In this document: positions 18,249 to 28,000 of the stretch, piece after piece
Layout of the letters: each line of letters opens with the position of its first letter
How positions within the stretch are numbered: position 1 is the first letter of the stretch
NCBI GenBank assembly: GCA_016714445.1
Contig: JADJNF010000008.1
Span: 558,001-622,000 of the forward strand
Length of the DNA: 64,000 bases
Reading direction: 5' to 3'
Source of the DNA: Saprospiraceae bacterium
Lineage (GTDB): Bacteria > Bacteroidota > Bacteroidia > Chitinophagales > Saprospiraceae
Translations under genes and position numbers: made by a program
Notes under the pieces: generated by a model
What the model was told of the DNA's origin: nothing
The model's database searches: none
The model's input: only the letters and a program-made list of their open reading frames with translations

Positions 18249-19382
18249 TCATTGGGCCGGCGTACAGTCTGTTGCTGATGCGGTCAATACAATTTGTCCA
18301 TCCTGACATTCTCCATCATACGTCAACTCCAGTTTTGGTGTCGTCGAACTCGTGATCGTCGGTATGACATTGTCCATCACTTTGATCTCCTGATCATGAC
18401 TCCACGTCAGGTGATTGCCATCTTTATCTGTCTGGCACCAGTCGATTACTGTCCACGTTCTGATGATCTTATAACATGCGCCGTTGGTCGTAAATGGATA
18501 TACTGCATCCTCATATCGCATGCCTACAAGGTCACACGCATCTTCTGTAAATACCGGTTCTCCAGTGATCGCAGGGTCTAGTCCCAATACGGAGCACTGT
18601 CCCAAGGCTGTATAATCTGCAGGCCATACGATATCGTCTGTCGGATCTGTATGATTTGCATCGTTGATATAGAACGGATCATTGTTTCTGAACGTGATTG
18701 TTTGTACACACGTCTGATATGTAATGCCACCACCAATTACGCTCGTCGTTCTGACTACTGTACCTATCCCGCACTGATTACGGTTGTCCGTCACTACTTC
18801 TCTCAGCTGATTATTTGCTGGACAATTGTCGTCTATTACAATCTCTCCAAAATAGGCTGCAGGATTCTGTGGGTCAAACGTGTACAGGCAATCATTGATC
18901 GTAATATCCGGAAGACATGTGATCCTTGGATCTACTTTCTCCTGTACATTTACACTCACCATACATATATTCGTATTGCCGCCCGCATCTGTCACCAGCA
19001 ATTGTACCATTCGTGTCGTATTGGCATCCAGACAACAGAAGCCTACTTTATCGTACCATGCTGTATCGTGTCCAAAACTGCACGGGTCTTCCATTCTCCT
19101 TACTTTCAGTGTCACGGCGCTGCATTCGTCAAAGCTCCCGTCATCGATGGCCTGCGCTGTGATTTCTGTATACCCATTGGTCTTGATGCTGATGGTCGCA
19201 AACTGATCGCAGATCGCTACCGGATCGGTATCGTCCTGTACTGTTATACGGTAACTCATGTCTCTCTGATTGCCACACTCATCCAGTGCAGAATAGGTGA
19301 TTGTATGTATACCGGACTCTAATGTTATACTTCCTCCGTTGCCATTGATATATCCGGATGGGTCACCATTGGAGGTATGCAT
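18249..19382 (-). CDS. Gene B/C fragment: HYR-like modules
   Basis: A frame fragment in the left duplication unit that is more than 98% the same by eye as the frame at about 21390-22520 of the right unit. It encodes HYR-like and related beta modules ('DDTDPVAICDQFATISI', 'EKVDPRITCLPDITINDCLY', 'GACYKIIRTWTVIDWCQTD'). An extra G at about 19371 (CATTGGAGG versus CATTGAGG) breaks the frame on its 5' side, and the indels at 18217-18253 break the 3' side. The apparent start is an artefact. Confidence 0.6.
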   Translation of the reverse strand: MHTSNGDPSGYINGNGGSITLESGIHTITYSALDECGNQRDMSYRITVQDDTDPVAICDQFATISIKTNGYTEITAQAIDDGSFDECSAVTLKVRRMEDPCSFGHDTAWYDKVGFCCLDANTTRMVQLLVTDAGGNTNICMVSVNVQEKVDPRITCLPDITINDCLYTFDPQNPAAYFGEIVIDDNCPANNQLREVVTDNRNQCGIGTVVRTTSVIGGGITYQTCVQTITFRNNDPFYINDANHTDPTDDIVWPADYTALGQCSVLGLDPAITGEPVFTEDACDLVGMRYEDAVYPFTTNGACYKIIRTWTVIDWCQTDKDGNHLTWSHDQEIKVMDNVIPTITSSTTPKLELTYDGECQDGQIVLTASATDCTPAQ

Positions 19383-19953
19383 TTACATATACTTTATATA
19401 CTGCCGTACAATTGTCAGTTATATTCAGCTGTGGCAACAACACTGTCGCCGAACAGCTTCTGGTCTCTGTCGTAACAGTGATATCACTCTGTACAGGTAT
19501 CACTGGTGCTGTGGTATCTACTATATCTATCGTCTGCATGCTCACAAATTTCTGTACAGCTGTGCTGCACCACCATTCTGTGATCATCCACGTCCTTAAT
19601 ATTCTTTTTTGCATTTTTGTATTTACTATCAACACGTCTGTGTAGTCGATCGTAGAATTGCAATATAACATGTTCAGTTGTGACAACGGATATAATGGCG
19701 TACTTCCGATTACCGGTACTCCCGTCTCACTTGGTGCTGGATAACCAAGGCCTTTATTGTCCTCTGCATAATTATCTGAACACTGCAGTGTCACATTGAT
19801 GGGTGGGGCCGTTATCCCGCTTGTATTGGATCTTTCCAAATTGATGACTTGTACACACAGTAACTCACTCTCATTGCCCGCTCCGTCCACTGCTTTCCAC
19901 GTCTTCGTCACTCTCCCGATGTAGTTTGCATCACATTGCAGGGCTTCATGCAC
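19363..19953 (-). CDS. Gene B/C fragment: HYR-like module
   Basis: A short frame fragment of the duplicated region ('MHEALQCDANYIGRVTKTW' to 'VYKVYVNAYLQW'), matching about 22503-23095 in the right unit. Two compensating T-tract changes at 19609-19619 turn TKCKKR into TKMQKR. It is bounded by the extra G at 19371 and a two-base loss at about 19992 (CATTCCACCGG versus CATTCACCACCGG). Confidence 0.5.
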   Translation of the reverse strand: MHEALQCDANYIGRVTKTWKAVDGAGNESELLCVQVINLERSNTSGITAPPINVTLQCSDNYAEDNKGLGYPAPSETGVPVIGSTPLYPLSQLNMLYCNSTIDYTDVLIVNTKMQKRILRTWMITEWWCSTAVQKFVSMQTIDIVDTTAPVIPVQSDITVTTETRSCSATVLLPQLNITDNCTAVYKVYVNAYLQW

Positions 19954-19990
19954 TTCATTGACAAGTACTGCTTTTGCTCCACTACAATTG

Positions 19991-20254
19991 TCATTCCACC
20001 GGTGGAGCTATCTTTGATATATCGGATAGGCAATTTACAATCAATGGTACACTTGGACACATGATTGTCGGTTTGATCTTGTCTTCTATCGTCACATCTC
20101 CCCAGCAGGTAAAGCCGTTCGCATTCGTAATCGTATATTGCAATGTTTTACCCAACTGGTCATTCCCTACTGTATTGCCCAGGTCTTCTCCGTTTTTACC
20201 TTTTATATTAATGTCATATAAATCAAGGCAGCCCAGCAGTATCTTGCATCCCAT
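19991..20254 (-). CDS. Gene B/C fragment at the duplication junction
   Basis: This frame starts across the duplication junction (20244/20245): its first four residues come from one side and 'LLGCLDLYDINIKGKNGEDL' from the other. It then enters the module 'QLGKTLQYTITNANGFTCWG' before losing the frame near 19992. It shows that the second unit is entered mid-gene with no start signal, so it is not an independent gene. Confidence 0.4.
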   Translation of the reverse strand: MGCKILLGCLDLYDINIKGKNGEDLGNTVGNDQLGKTLQYTITNANGFTCWGDVTIEDKIKPTIMCPSVPLIVNCLSDISKIAPPVE

Positions 20255-21086
20255 ATATTGTCTGACCTGTTTCCATCATCACAGGTATCTCTATGATGTC
20301 TCCTTTCTCTACTTTTCTGTCGTCCATGACCACATTTACCTTACTTCTCTTTTCTACTGAGCCTTCATTGATGTTTCTTCCTTTTGCATTACCGTTTACA
20401 TCGCCTATCTTGATGCCCACGAAGTTGATGTCCATGTGGCCCGTAAGTGCATCTATGTGGTATCGCTCTGCAAATGGGGTCAGCCACGGATCATTTTTGT
20501 CCACAAACTGATAGGCTGCATCCACAAATCTCCAACTCGTATTATTCGGCAGTGACATCGTCAGTCCCAAGACCAGTTTGCGCAGTTCCGTAAGGTCTGA
20601 GGCCGTGATACTTCCGCTGTTGTTGACATCTGCTGCAATCAGTTTGTAAGGGCTGCTCAGTTTCTCCATCCCCAGTATATGTCGCTGTATCATCACGATA
20701 TCCAGTGTACTCACTCCGTTCATATCGTCTCCGTCTTTGCCCGGTATCACCTGATAACTTCCCCCTGTCGGCATTGGTGCAAAGGCAAAGTGGCCGTTAT
20801 TATCCGTGTTGGTAGGGTTCAGCTCCGAGCCTTTCATCTCTACGATCACATTCTCTATCTCTGTATTGTCTTCTTTTACTGTCTTACCCGATACATTGGC
20901 CACTATCATCGTCGGACACAGGCCTTGCGTATCCTGTATATCTACAAATGTCTGGCAATATGATGTATTTCCATTTACATCTGTCACCCACATCTGTATC
21001 GTCTGTGGCCCCGGTCTGCACAACTGAAGGATGCTATGGTATCTTTTACATCGGATGAGAAGCTCAGCTTCAACGGGTATCCGCAT
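20223..21086 (-). CDS. Gene B/C fragment: dockerin-like part of the right duplication unit
   Basis: Continues the 24691 frame after the one-base C-tract loss near 21009. It encodes the end of a HYR-like module ('PQTIQMWVTDVNGNTSYCQT'), the CNA-B-like domain, two dockerin-like Ca-binding repeats and the start of the cohesin-like domain. It then runs into the duplication junction at 'TIYGMQ', after which the reading is foreign (DTAGLP, stop). The cohesin-like and T9SS parts normally found next are therefore missing here; they exist only at 16548-17141 beyond the second unit. Confidence 0.65.
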   Translation of the reverse strand: MRIPVEAELLIRCKRYHSILQLCRPGPQTIQMWVTDVNGNTSYCQTFVDIQDTQGLCPTMIVANVSGKTVKEDNTEIENVIVEMKGSELNPTNTDNNGHFAFAPMPTGGSYQVIPGKDGDDMNGVSTLDIVMIQRHILGMEKLSSPYKLIAADVNNSGSITASDLTELRKLVLGLTMSLPNNTSWRFVDAAYQFVDKNDPWLTPFAERYHIDALTGHMDINFVGIKIGDVNGNAKGRNINEGSVEKRSKVNVVMDDRKVEKGDIIEIPVMMETGQTIYGMQDTAGLP

Positions 21087-23385
21087 ACATGGCTGCTCTT
21101 ATTGTCAAAATAGCCCGGCTTCAATATCGTCATGATCGTATCTCCTATACCATTGCCATCACTGTCCATCAGGCCAAGTGATGCCGATAGTCCCTGCTTA
21201 CAGATCGCTGTCGGTGCCTTCGCATTCCTGATCTCAAAGTCATAGCCCGTCTTTGCCTGATTGCCGCACTTGTCTTCTACCGTAAACTCTATCTTATATA
21301 CGCCTATCGGATATGTTCCCGATGCAACATTGCTTACTCCTGTCCTGAAGACTATTCCTCCCCTCGTCACTACCCAGCTCCATCTCAGTTCATTGGCCGG
21401 CGTACAGTCTGTTGCTGATGCGGTCAATACAATTTGTCCATCCTGACATTCTCCATCATACGTCAACTCCAGTTTTGGTGTCGTCGAACTCGTGATCGTC
21501 GGTATGACATTGTCCATCACTTTGATCTCCTGATCATGACTCCACGTCAGGTGATTGCCATCTTTATCTGTCTGGCACCAGTCGATTACTGTCCACGTTC
21601 TGATGATCTTATAACATGCGCCGTTGGTCGTAAATGGATATACTGCATCCTCATATCGCATGCCTACAAGGTCACACGCATCTTCTGTAAATACCGGTTC
21701 TCCAGTGATCGCAGGGTCTAGTCCCAATACGGAACACTGTCCCAAAGCTGTATAATCTGCAGGCCATACGATATCGTCTGTCGGATCTGTATGATCTGCA
21801 TCGTTGATATAGAACGGATCATTGTTTCTGAACGTGATTGTTTGTACACACGTCTGATATGTAATGCCACCACCAATTACACTCGTCGTTCTGACTACTG
21901 TACCTATCCCGCACTGATTACGGTTGTCCGTCACTACTTCTCTCAGCTGATTATTTGCTGGACAATTGTCGTCTATTACAATCTCTCCAAAATAGGCTGC
22001 AGGATTCTGTGGGTCAAACGTGTACAGGCAATCATTGATCGTAATATCCGGAAGACATGTGATCCTTGGATCTACTTTCTCCTGTACATTTACACTCACC
22101 ATACATATATTCGTATTGCCGCCCGCATCTGTCACCAGCAATTGTACCATTCGTGTCGTATTGGCATCCAGACAACAGAAGCCTACTTTATCGTACCATG
22201 CTGTATCGTGTCCAAAACTGCACGGGTCTTCCATTCTCCTTACTTTCAGTGTCACGGCGCCGCATTCGTCAAAGCTCCCGTCATCGATGGCCTGCGCTGT
22301 GATTTCTGTATACCCATTGGTCTTGATGCTGATGGTCGCAAACTGATCGCAGATCGCTACCGGATCGGTATCGTCCTGTACTGTTATACGGTAACTCATG
22401 TCTCTCTGATTGCCACACTCATCCAGTGCAGAATAGGTGATTGTATGTATACCGGACTCTAATGTTATACTTCCTCCGTTGCCATTGATATATCCGGATG
22501 GGTCACCATTGAGGTATGCATTTACATATACTCTATATACTGCCGTACAATTGTCAGTTATATTCAGCTGTGGCAACAACACTGTCGCCGAACAGCTTCT
22601 GGTCTCTGTCGTAACAGTGATATCACTCTGTACAGGTATCACTGGTGCTGTGGTATCTACTATATCTATCGTCTGCATGCTCACAAATTTCTGTACAGCT
22701 GTGCTGCACCACCATTCTGTGATCATCCACGTCCTTAATATTCTTTTTTTGCATTTTGTATTTACTATCAACACGTCTGTGTAGTCGATCGTAGAATTGC
22801 AATATAACATGTTCAGTTGTGACAACGGATATAATGGCGTACTTCCGATTACCGGTACTCCCGTCTCACTTGGTGCTGGATAACCCAGGCCTTTATTGTC
22901 CTCTGCATAATTATCTGAACACTGCAGTGTCACATTGATGGGTGGGGCCGTAATGCCGCTTGTATTGGATCTTTCCAAATTGATGACTTGTACACACAGT
23001 AACTCACTCTCATTGCCCGCTCCGTCCACTGCTTTCCACGTCTTCGTCACTCTCCCGGTGTAGTTTGCATCACATTGCAGGGCTTCATGCACTTCATTGA
23101 CAAGTACTGCTTTTGCTCCACTACAATTGTCATTCACCACCGGTGGAGCTATCTTTGATATATCGGACAGGCAATTTACAATCAATGGTACACTTGGACA
23201 CATGATTGTCGGTTTGATCTTGTCTTCTATCGTCACATCTCCCCAGCAGGTAAAGCCGTTCGCATTCGTAATCGTATATTGCAATGTTTTACCCAACTGG
23301 TCATTCCCTACTGTATTGCCCAGGTCTTCTCCGTTTTTACCTTTTATATTAATGTCATATAAATCAAGGCAGCCCAGCAGTATCT
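20245..23385 (-). repeat. Right unit of the 3,141-bp tandem duplication
   Basis: Partner of 17104-20244, same orientation and same length. This unit has fewer frame-breaking changes: only a C-tract shortening (four C at about 21009 against five in the other two copies) interrupts it. Confidence 0.88.
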
Positions 23386-24691
23386 CGCCCATCGGACCTT
23401 CCCATCCCGTCAGTACCTCCGTCGGTGTCAGCTCTCCCTCACAGTCCTCATCCAAGGATAAATTTACATTCTTACACCCCAATGACGGATTAAAATAATC
23501 CAGTACCGTAACCGTAAAAGAACATTGTGCGGTATTGCCCGCAACATCCGTCGCCTCAAAGGTTACCGTATTATCTCCTATCGGAAACAGATCTCCCGAC
23601 TCAAGCGATGTAACATACGCAAAGGTCTCTCCAGGGCAATTGTCATCCGTCACAGGATCAGCAAATACGGCTATACCCTCGCACGCCAACGGATCAAGCT
23701 GTACCGTCACATCTGCTGGACATGTAATCTCCGGAGACTGGTCGTCCGTGATCAATGAAACAATGATATGGTTTGATGTATCCCGGCCACATCCATTTGA
23801 ATTAATAACATAATAGTCTCCGGGATTTTTTACAATAATAGATGGTGTTGCTAAACCATTGCTCCAGATTCCCCCAACATTCCCGGAAAGGGTAACACTA
23901 TCACCAGCACATATAGAAGTGGATCCTGAAGCTGTTAACGTCGAAGCAGCTGGAGGTAATCCCCCGGGAATGTTGACTATATTATTATCCGCTAATGAGA
24001 TGGCTCCTGCTGTAGAAAGTCCTCTACCATTGAGGATAGCTCCATTTGCTAAACTAATAGCTCCCTGTACCAACATAGTGCCTACAAAAACTGATGTGTC
24101 TCCCAAAGCAACGGCACCATTTATTTGCCAGAATACATTACATAAAGATGCCGAATTGATCAAGCTCACATTAGATAATACAGTAGTGGACAATGCACCA
24201 TCAATCTGAAATATAAAAATAGCATCGGGGTCTCCCTGTCCATCTAAAATTAAATTGCCGTTAATTGTGGAAGCACCACCTAAACAGTAGATATTAGGGG
24301 TAAGAGTTTGACCACTTCCCAAAGTAGTACCCAGAACCAAACCACAAGTAAGTCCGTCCAAATAAGAATAAGCAGTCAAAACATCAGTAGCTGCCTGCGC
24401 TGAAACAGCGTCAGCTATATGGCGCGTACCTATCAAGGTTCCTGGTGGAAAAGCATTAAATGCACCGACATTAGTGCCTACGTCACCCGTCACGACAGTT
24501 GAAGCGCCGACATTATTGAATGCACCGGCGGCAGTAAACAATACAAAATCAGAAGTCGTTCCCAAATTTGGGGCCTGAGCATTTGATTGCAGATTTAATG
24601 ATATTACGATAAGTAACATACTGCAGATTCTAATAAAAATAGCTTTTGTCCAGCATTTTTCACCAGACCTTTTTTCACATAAAGGGGTCAT
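20984..24691 (-). CDS. Gene C: DUF3494 plus HYR surface protein, N-terminal part (frameshifted)
   Basis: ATG start at 24691, signal peptide to about residue 39 ('LLIVISLNLQSNAQA'). Residues about 40-230 are a DUF3494 domain ('GAFNNVGASTVVTGDVGTN', 'FIFQIDGALSTTVLSN', 'GRGLSTAGAISL'). Residues about 235-312 are an Ig-like domain akin to the first Ig unit of the 10031 gene. From 'DDQSPEITCPADV' onward the protein is nearly identical to gene A, with HYR and HYR-like modules. The frame ends at 'FSCADRGHRRYRCG' because a C tract near 21009 has four C where both other copies have five. Corrected, and with one duplication unit removed, the gene would encode about 1,667 residues ending in the dockerin-like, cohesin-like and T9SS parts at 16548. 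A surface or matrix adhesin is inferred. Confidence 0.82.
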   Translation of the reverse strand: MTPLCEKRSGEKCWTKAIFIRICSMLLIVISLNLQSNAQAPNLGTTSDFVLFTAAGAFNNVGASTVVTGDVGTNVGAFNAFPPGTLIGTRHIADAVSAQAATDVLTAYSYLDGLTCGLVLGTTLGSGQTLTPNIYCLGGASTINGNLILDGQGDPDAIFIFQIDGALSTTVLSNVSLINSASLCNVFWQINGAVALGDTSVFVGTMLVQGAISLANGAILNGRGLSTAGAISLADNNIVNIPGGLPPAASTLTASGSTSICAGDSVTLSGNVGGIWSNGLATPSIIVKNPGDYYVINSNGCGRDTSNHIIVSLITDDQSPEITCPADVTVQLDPLACEGIAVFADPVTDDNCPGETFAYVTSLESGDLFPIGDNTVTFEATDVAGNTAQCSFTVTVLDYFNPSLGCKNVNLSLDEDCEGELTPTEVLTGWEGPMGEILLGCLDLYDINIKGKNGEDLGNTVGNDQLGKTLQYTITNANGFTCWGDVTIEDKIKPTIMCPSVPLIVNCLSDISKIAPPVVNDNCSGAKAVLVNEVHEALQCDANYTGRVTKTWKAVDGAGNESELLCVQVINLERSNTSGITAPPINVTLQCSDNYAEDNKGLGYPAPSETGVPVIGSTPLYPLSQLNMLYCNSTIDYTDVLIVNTKCKKRILRTWMITEWWCSTAVQKFVSMQTIDIVDTTAPVIPVQSDITVTTETRSCSATVLLPQLNITDNCTAVYRVYVNAYLNGDPSGYINGNGGSITLESGIHTITYSALDECGNQRDMSYRITVQDDTDPVAICDQFATISIKTNGYTEITAQAIDDGSFDECGAVTLKVRRMEDPCSFGHDTAWYDKVGFCCLDANTTRMVQLLVTDAGGNTNICMVSVNVQEKVDPRITCLPDITINDCLYTFDPQNPAAYFGEIVIDDNCPANNQLREVVTDNRNQCGIGTVVRTTSVIGGGITYQTCVQTITFRNNDPFYINDADHTDPTDDIVWPADYTALGQCSVLGLDPAITGEPVFTEDACDLVGMRYEDAVYPFTTNGACYKIIRTWTVIDWCQTDKDGNHLTWSHDQEIKVMDNVIPTITSSTTPKLELTYDGECQDGQIVLTASATDCTPANELRWSWVVTRGGIVFRTGVSNVASGTYPIGVYKIEFTVEDKCGNQAKTGYDFEIRNAKAPTAICKQGLSASLGLMDSDGNGIGDTIMTILKPGYFDNKSSHVCGYPLKLSFSSDVKDTIASFSCADRGHRRYRCG

Positions 24692-24774
24692 AATTAATAC
24701 GTTTTTATTTTGAGAAAAAAATACTAATTACTGTAATTGGGAGTGATTAGAGAGACCGAATCTCCATCATTATA

Positions 24775-24782
24775 CAAAGATA
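24775..24782 (-). promoter_or_regulatory. Candidate -7 element of gene C (TATCTTTG)
   Basis: TATCTTTG on the minus strand, 83 bases before the ATG at 24691. It is the same box as in gene A's promoter, but no TTTG is found at the right distance upstream. Confidence 0.5.
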
Positions 24783-24937
24783 ATAATTATATTACATATT
24801 ATATAATTTTTTAATATAATTGTTTAAATTTTATTAACATGGCCTTTTGTAAATACAATTTAGCGTGTTTTATCATTTATTTCCACTATAGACAATTTTT
24901 TACACTTTACATGCGAAAGATACAATACATATAGACA

Positions 24938-24976
24938 ATTGTGTAATGGTTTAGGCTAAAGCCACCGATACCTTTG
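24938..24976 (+). promoter_or_regulatory. Conserved promoter architecture, copy 1
   Basis: ATTGTGTAATGG (24938-24949), 19 bases, then TACCTTTG (24969-24976), which is 38 bases before the ATG at 25015. The identical 12-mer with identical spacing stands before the PA2169-family gene, and close variants stand before other genes here. The TAnnTTTG part is the known Bacteroidota -7 element; the role of the 12-mer is inferred. Confidence 0.7.
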
Positions 24977-25014
24977 TTGTGTGAAAATTCATTCATAAAC
25001 TAAATCATATTATA

Positions 25015-28000
25015 ATGATTGCTAAAAATTTATTATTAACATGTTCAATAATATCGGTGATCTTTCTGGCCGGCTGTAAAAAAGATGATTTCGTTGAAAT
25101 AGATGGTGTTTGTCCGGTGGTAATATCTACCATTCCAATAAATGGAGCCACAGATGTCCCACTTGATCAGCTCATTTCAGTGACATTCAATGAAGAGATG
25201 AATCCTGCCACTATCAACCAGGCTTCATTTACCATTCAAGGTGGTTCAGCCATACAAGGTACCATCACCTATTCAGGAACCAAAGCAACGTTCACCCCTT
25301 CCGTTCCTCTGACCGCTAATACCACCTATACCGGAAAGGTAAAAACAATGGTTAAGGACAAAACAGGAAATGCACTTCAAACAGACTATATCTGGACTTT
25401 CAGTACAGGTGTTGTTCTCTCTCCTTTGGTAGTTTCAACGGATCCAGCCAATAATGAACCCGAAGTAACATTGAATAAAATTATTATGGCTACCTTCAAT
25501 ATGCAGATGGAAGCAACATCCATTAATACTGCTACATTTTTTGTTAGTTTGGAAGGAAATAAAATTGAAGGCGAAAATTCATATACAGGAACCACTGCCT
25601 CCTTTATTCCAAAGTTTGATTTAAATCCGAATACAACCTATACCGGAACTATCACTACAGGAGTCAAAAACACAGATGGAACTTCACTTGTTGCCGATTA
25701 TATATGGACATTTACTACAGGGTCATCCATGGCTCCGATGGTGATATCTACTGACCCTACCAATAATGCTGTAAATGTGGTTTTAAATAAAATAGTCACC
25801 GCTACCTTTAATGAGGCTATGAATATTTCTACCATCACAAACGGTACTTTTATTGTCAGACAAGGTGCTAATATCATACCAGGAACTGTAGCTTACTCCG
25901 GCGTAACGGCAACGTTTACACCAGATGCATCTTTTACTGCCGGTACAATATATACTGGGACCATTACTACAGCAGCAAAAAATCTCACGGGAGTGTCAAT
26001 AACGGATAATTATGTCTGGACATTTACAACCGCTGTATCTGCACAAGCACCTTTTGTGGTTTCTACCGATCCGGCCAACAATAATACAGAAGTTTCATTG
26101 GATAAAACCATCACTGCTACTTTCAATGAAGTAATGGATCAGTCTACAATAAATGGAACCACTTTTACATTAAAGAACGGAACCGTTTCTCTTCCCGGAA
26201 CCATCACGTACACAGGATTGACCGCTTCATTTAAACCTACGGATAATCTGATCGCTGGTATTACATATACAGCTACTATTACAACAGGAGCTAAGAATTC
26301 AGCAGGAACTCCAACAACAGAAAATTACATATGGACATTCAGTACTGGCGCGGTAATAGCACCTACCGTAATATCTACTGACCCTGTAGATAATGCCACT
26401 AATGTAAGTCTGAATAAAACAATAAATGCCACTTTTAGTGTTGCGATGAGCCCAACCTCTATTAATGGTTCGACATTTACATTATTTAATGGGACCACAC
26501 AGGTAAGTGGAAACGTTACTTATTCAGGAACGACAGCTATCTTTACACCAACTAACCTTTTGGCCGCAGGTACTACATATACTGCTACGATAACCACGGG
26601 AGTAACCAATACTTCCGGAACTACGATGGCAGAAAATTATATTTGGACATTCAGCACAGGTACTTTAATAGCACCTACCGTCATATCTACCGATCCGATT
26701 GATGGTGCCACGAATGTTAACCTAAATAAAACGATAAGTGCTACTTTTAGTGTTGTAATGGATCCAACTACTATAAACAGATCAACATTTATGTTGCACA
26801 GAGGAATCACACCAATTGAAGGGACAGTTACTTATATTGGTTTAACAGCCTATTTTACACCGAATGAAAATCTGATTAGTGGGGCAATTTACACCGCAAC
26901 CATCACTACTGGAGTAAAGGATATAGCGGGTACATCCATGGCAGAAAATTATGTTTGGACGTTTACCACAGAAACCAGGATATCACCAACGGTCATTTCC
27001 ACAGATCCGACAAATAACGCTATAAATGTAAGTCTAAATAAAATTATCACTGCAGTATTTAGTGTACCAATGGAGCCAACTACCATCAATGGTTCAACGT
27101 TCACAATATTTGATGGAGCTACACCTGTAAGCGGAAATTTTACTTATTCTGGAACAACTGCTACTTTTACTCCGACAACTAATCTTACGGCTGGTACTAC
27201 TTACACTGCTACTATAACTATAGGGGTAAAAAATACAGAAGGAACTCCGATGGCAGAAAATTATATCTGGACATTCAGCACTGGTGCTGTTTTGGCACCT
27301 ACCATCATTTCTACTGATCCTGCCAACAATGCTACAAATGTAAGTATTGACAAAACAGTGACCGCAACCTTTAGTGTTGCCATGGATCCTACAACCATAA
27401 ATACCACTTCTTTCACACTTTATCGTGGTACTACGCAGGTAGCTGGTATCGTGACTTATTCAGGAACTACAGCTTCATTCAATCCTACAGTTGATCTCGT
27501 TTCAGGAGCCATTTACACCGCTACCATATCCAATGCAGTGAAAAATGTTTCCGGTACCTCTATGGTAAATAATTATGTGTGGACGTTTACAACAGCAATT
27601 GCTACTCCGCCGACAGTTATTTCTACTGATCCGGCAAACAATGCTACAAATGTAGCCCTTGATAAAACTGTGACCGCAACCTTTAGTGTAGCCATGGATC
27701 CGACAACAATCAATACCACTTCTTTCACACTTTATCGTGGTACTACGCAGGTAGTTGGTATCGTGACTTACTCAGGTACAACCGCTTCTTTTAATCCTAC
27801 TGCTGATCTGGTTTCAGGTGCCATTTACACTGCAACCATATCCAATGCAGCGAAAAATGTAGCCGGTACTTCTATGGTAAATAATTATGTGTGGACGTTT
27901 ACTACAGCCATTGCTACTCCACCGACAGTGATTTCTACTGATCCGGCAAGTAATGCTACCAATATAGCTCTTGATAAAACAGTGACCGCAACCTTTAGTG

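Larger units (their letters stand above)
17104..20244 (-). repeat. Left unit of a 3,141-bp tandem duplication
   Basis: Direct repeat of 20245-23385. The junction at 20244/20245 joins CAGCAGTATCT (unit end, matching 23375-23385) to TGCATCCCATATATTG (unit start, matching 17104). At most one or two bases of homology are seen at the junction. The two units differ only by scattered substitutions and several 1-2 base indels. Removing one unit restores a continuous gene of about 5.0 kb from 24691 to 16548. Confidence 0.88.
24692..25014. other. Divergent promoter region
   Basis: About 320 very AT-rich bases between gene C (minus) and the Big_5 lipoprotein (plus). They contain -7 boxes for both directions and the conserved 12-mer. 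The 5' leader of gene C (a TAATTA-rich stretch with TTTCTCAAA) closely resembles that of gene A, so the promoter-leader is part of their shared ancestry. Confidence 0.7.
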
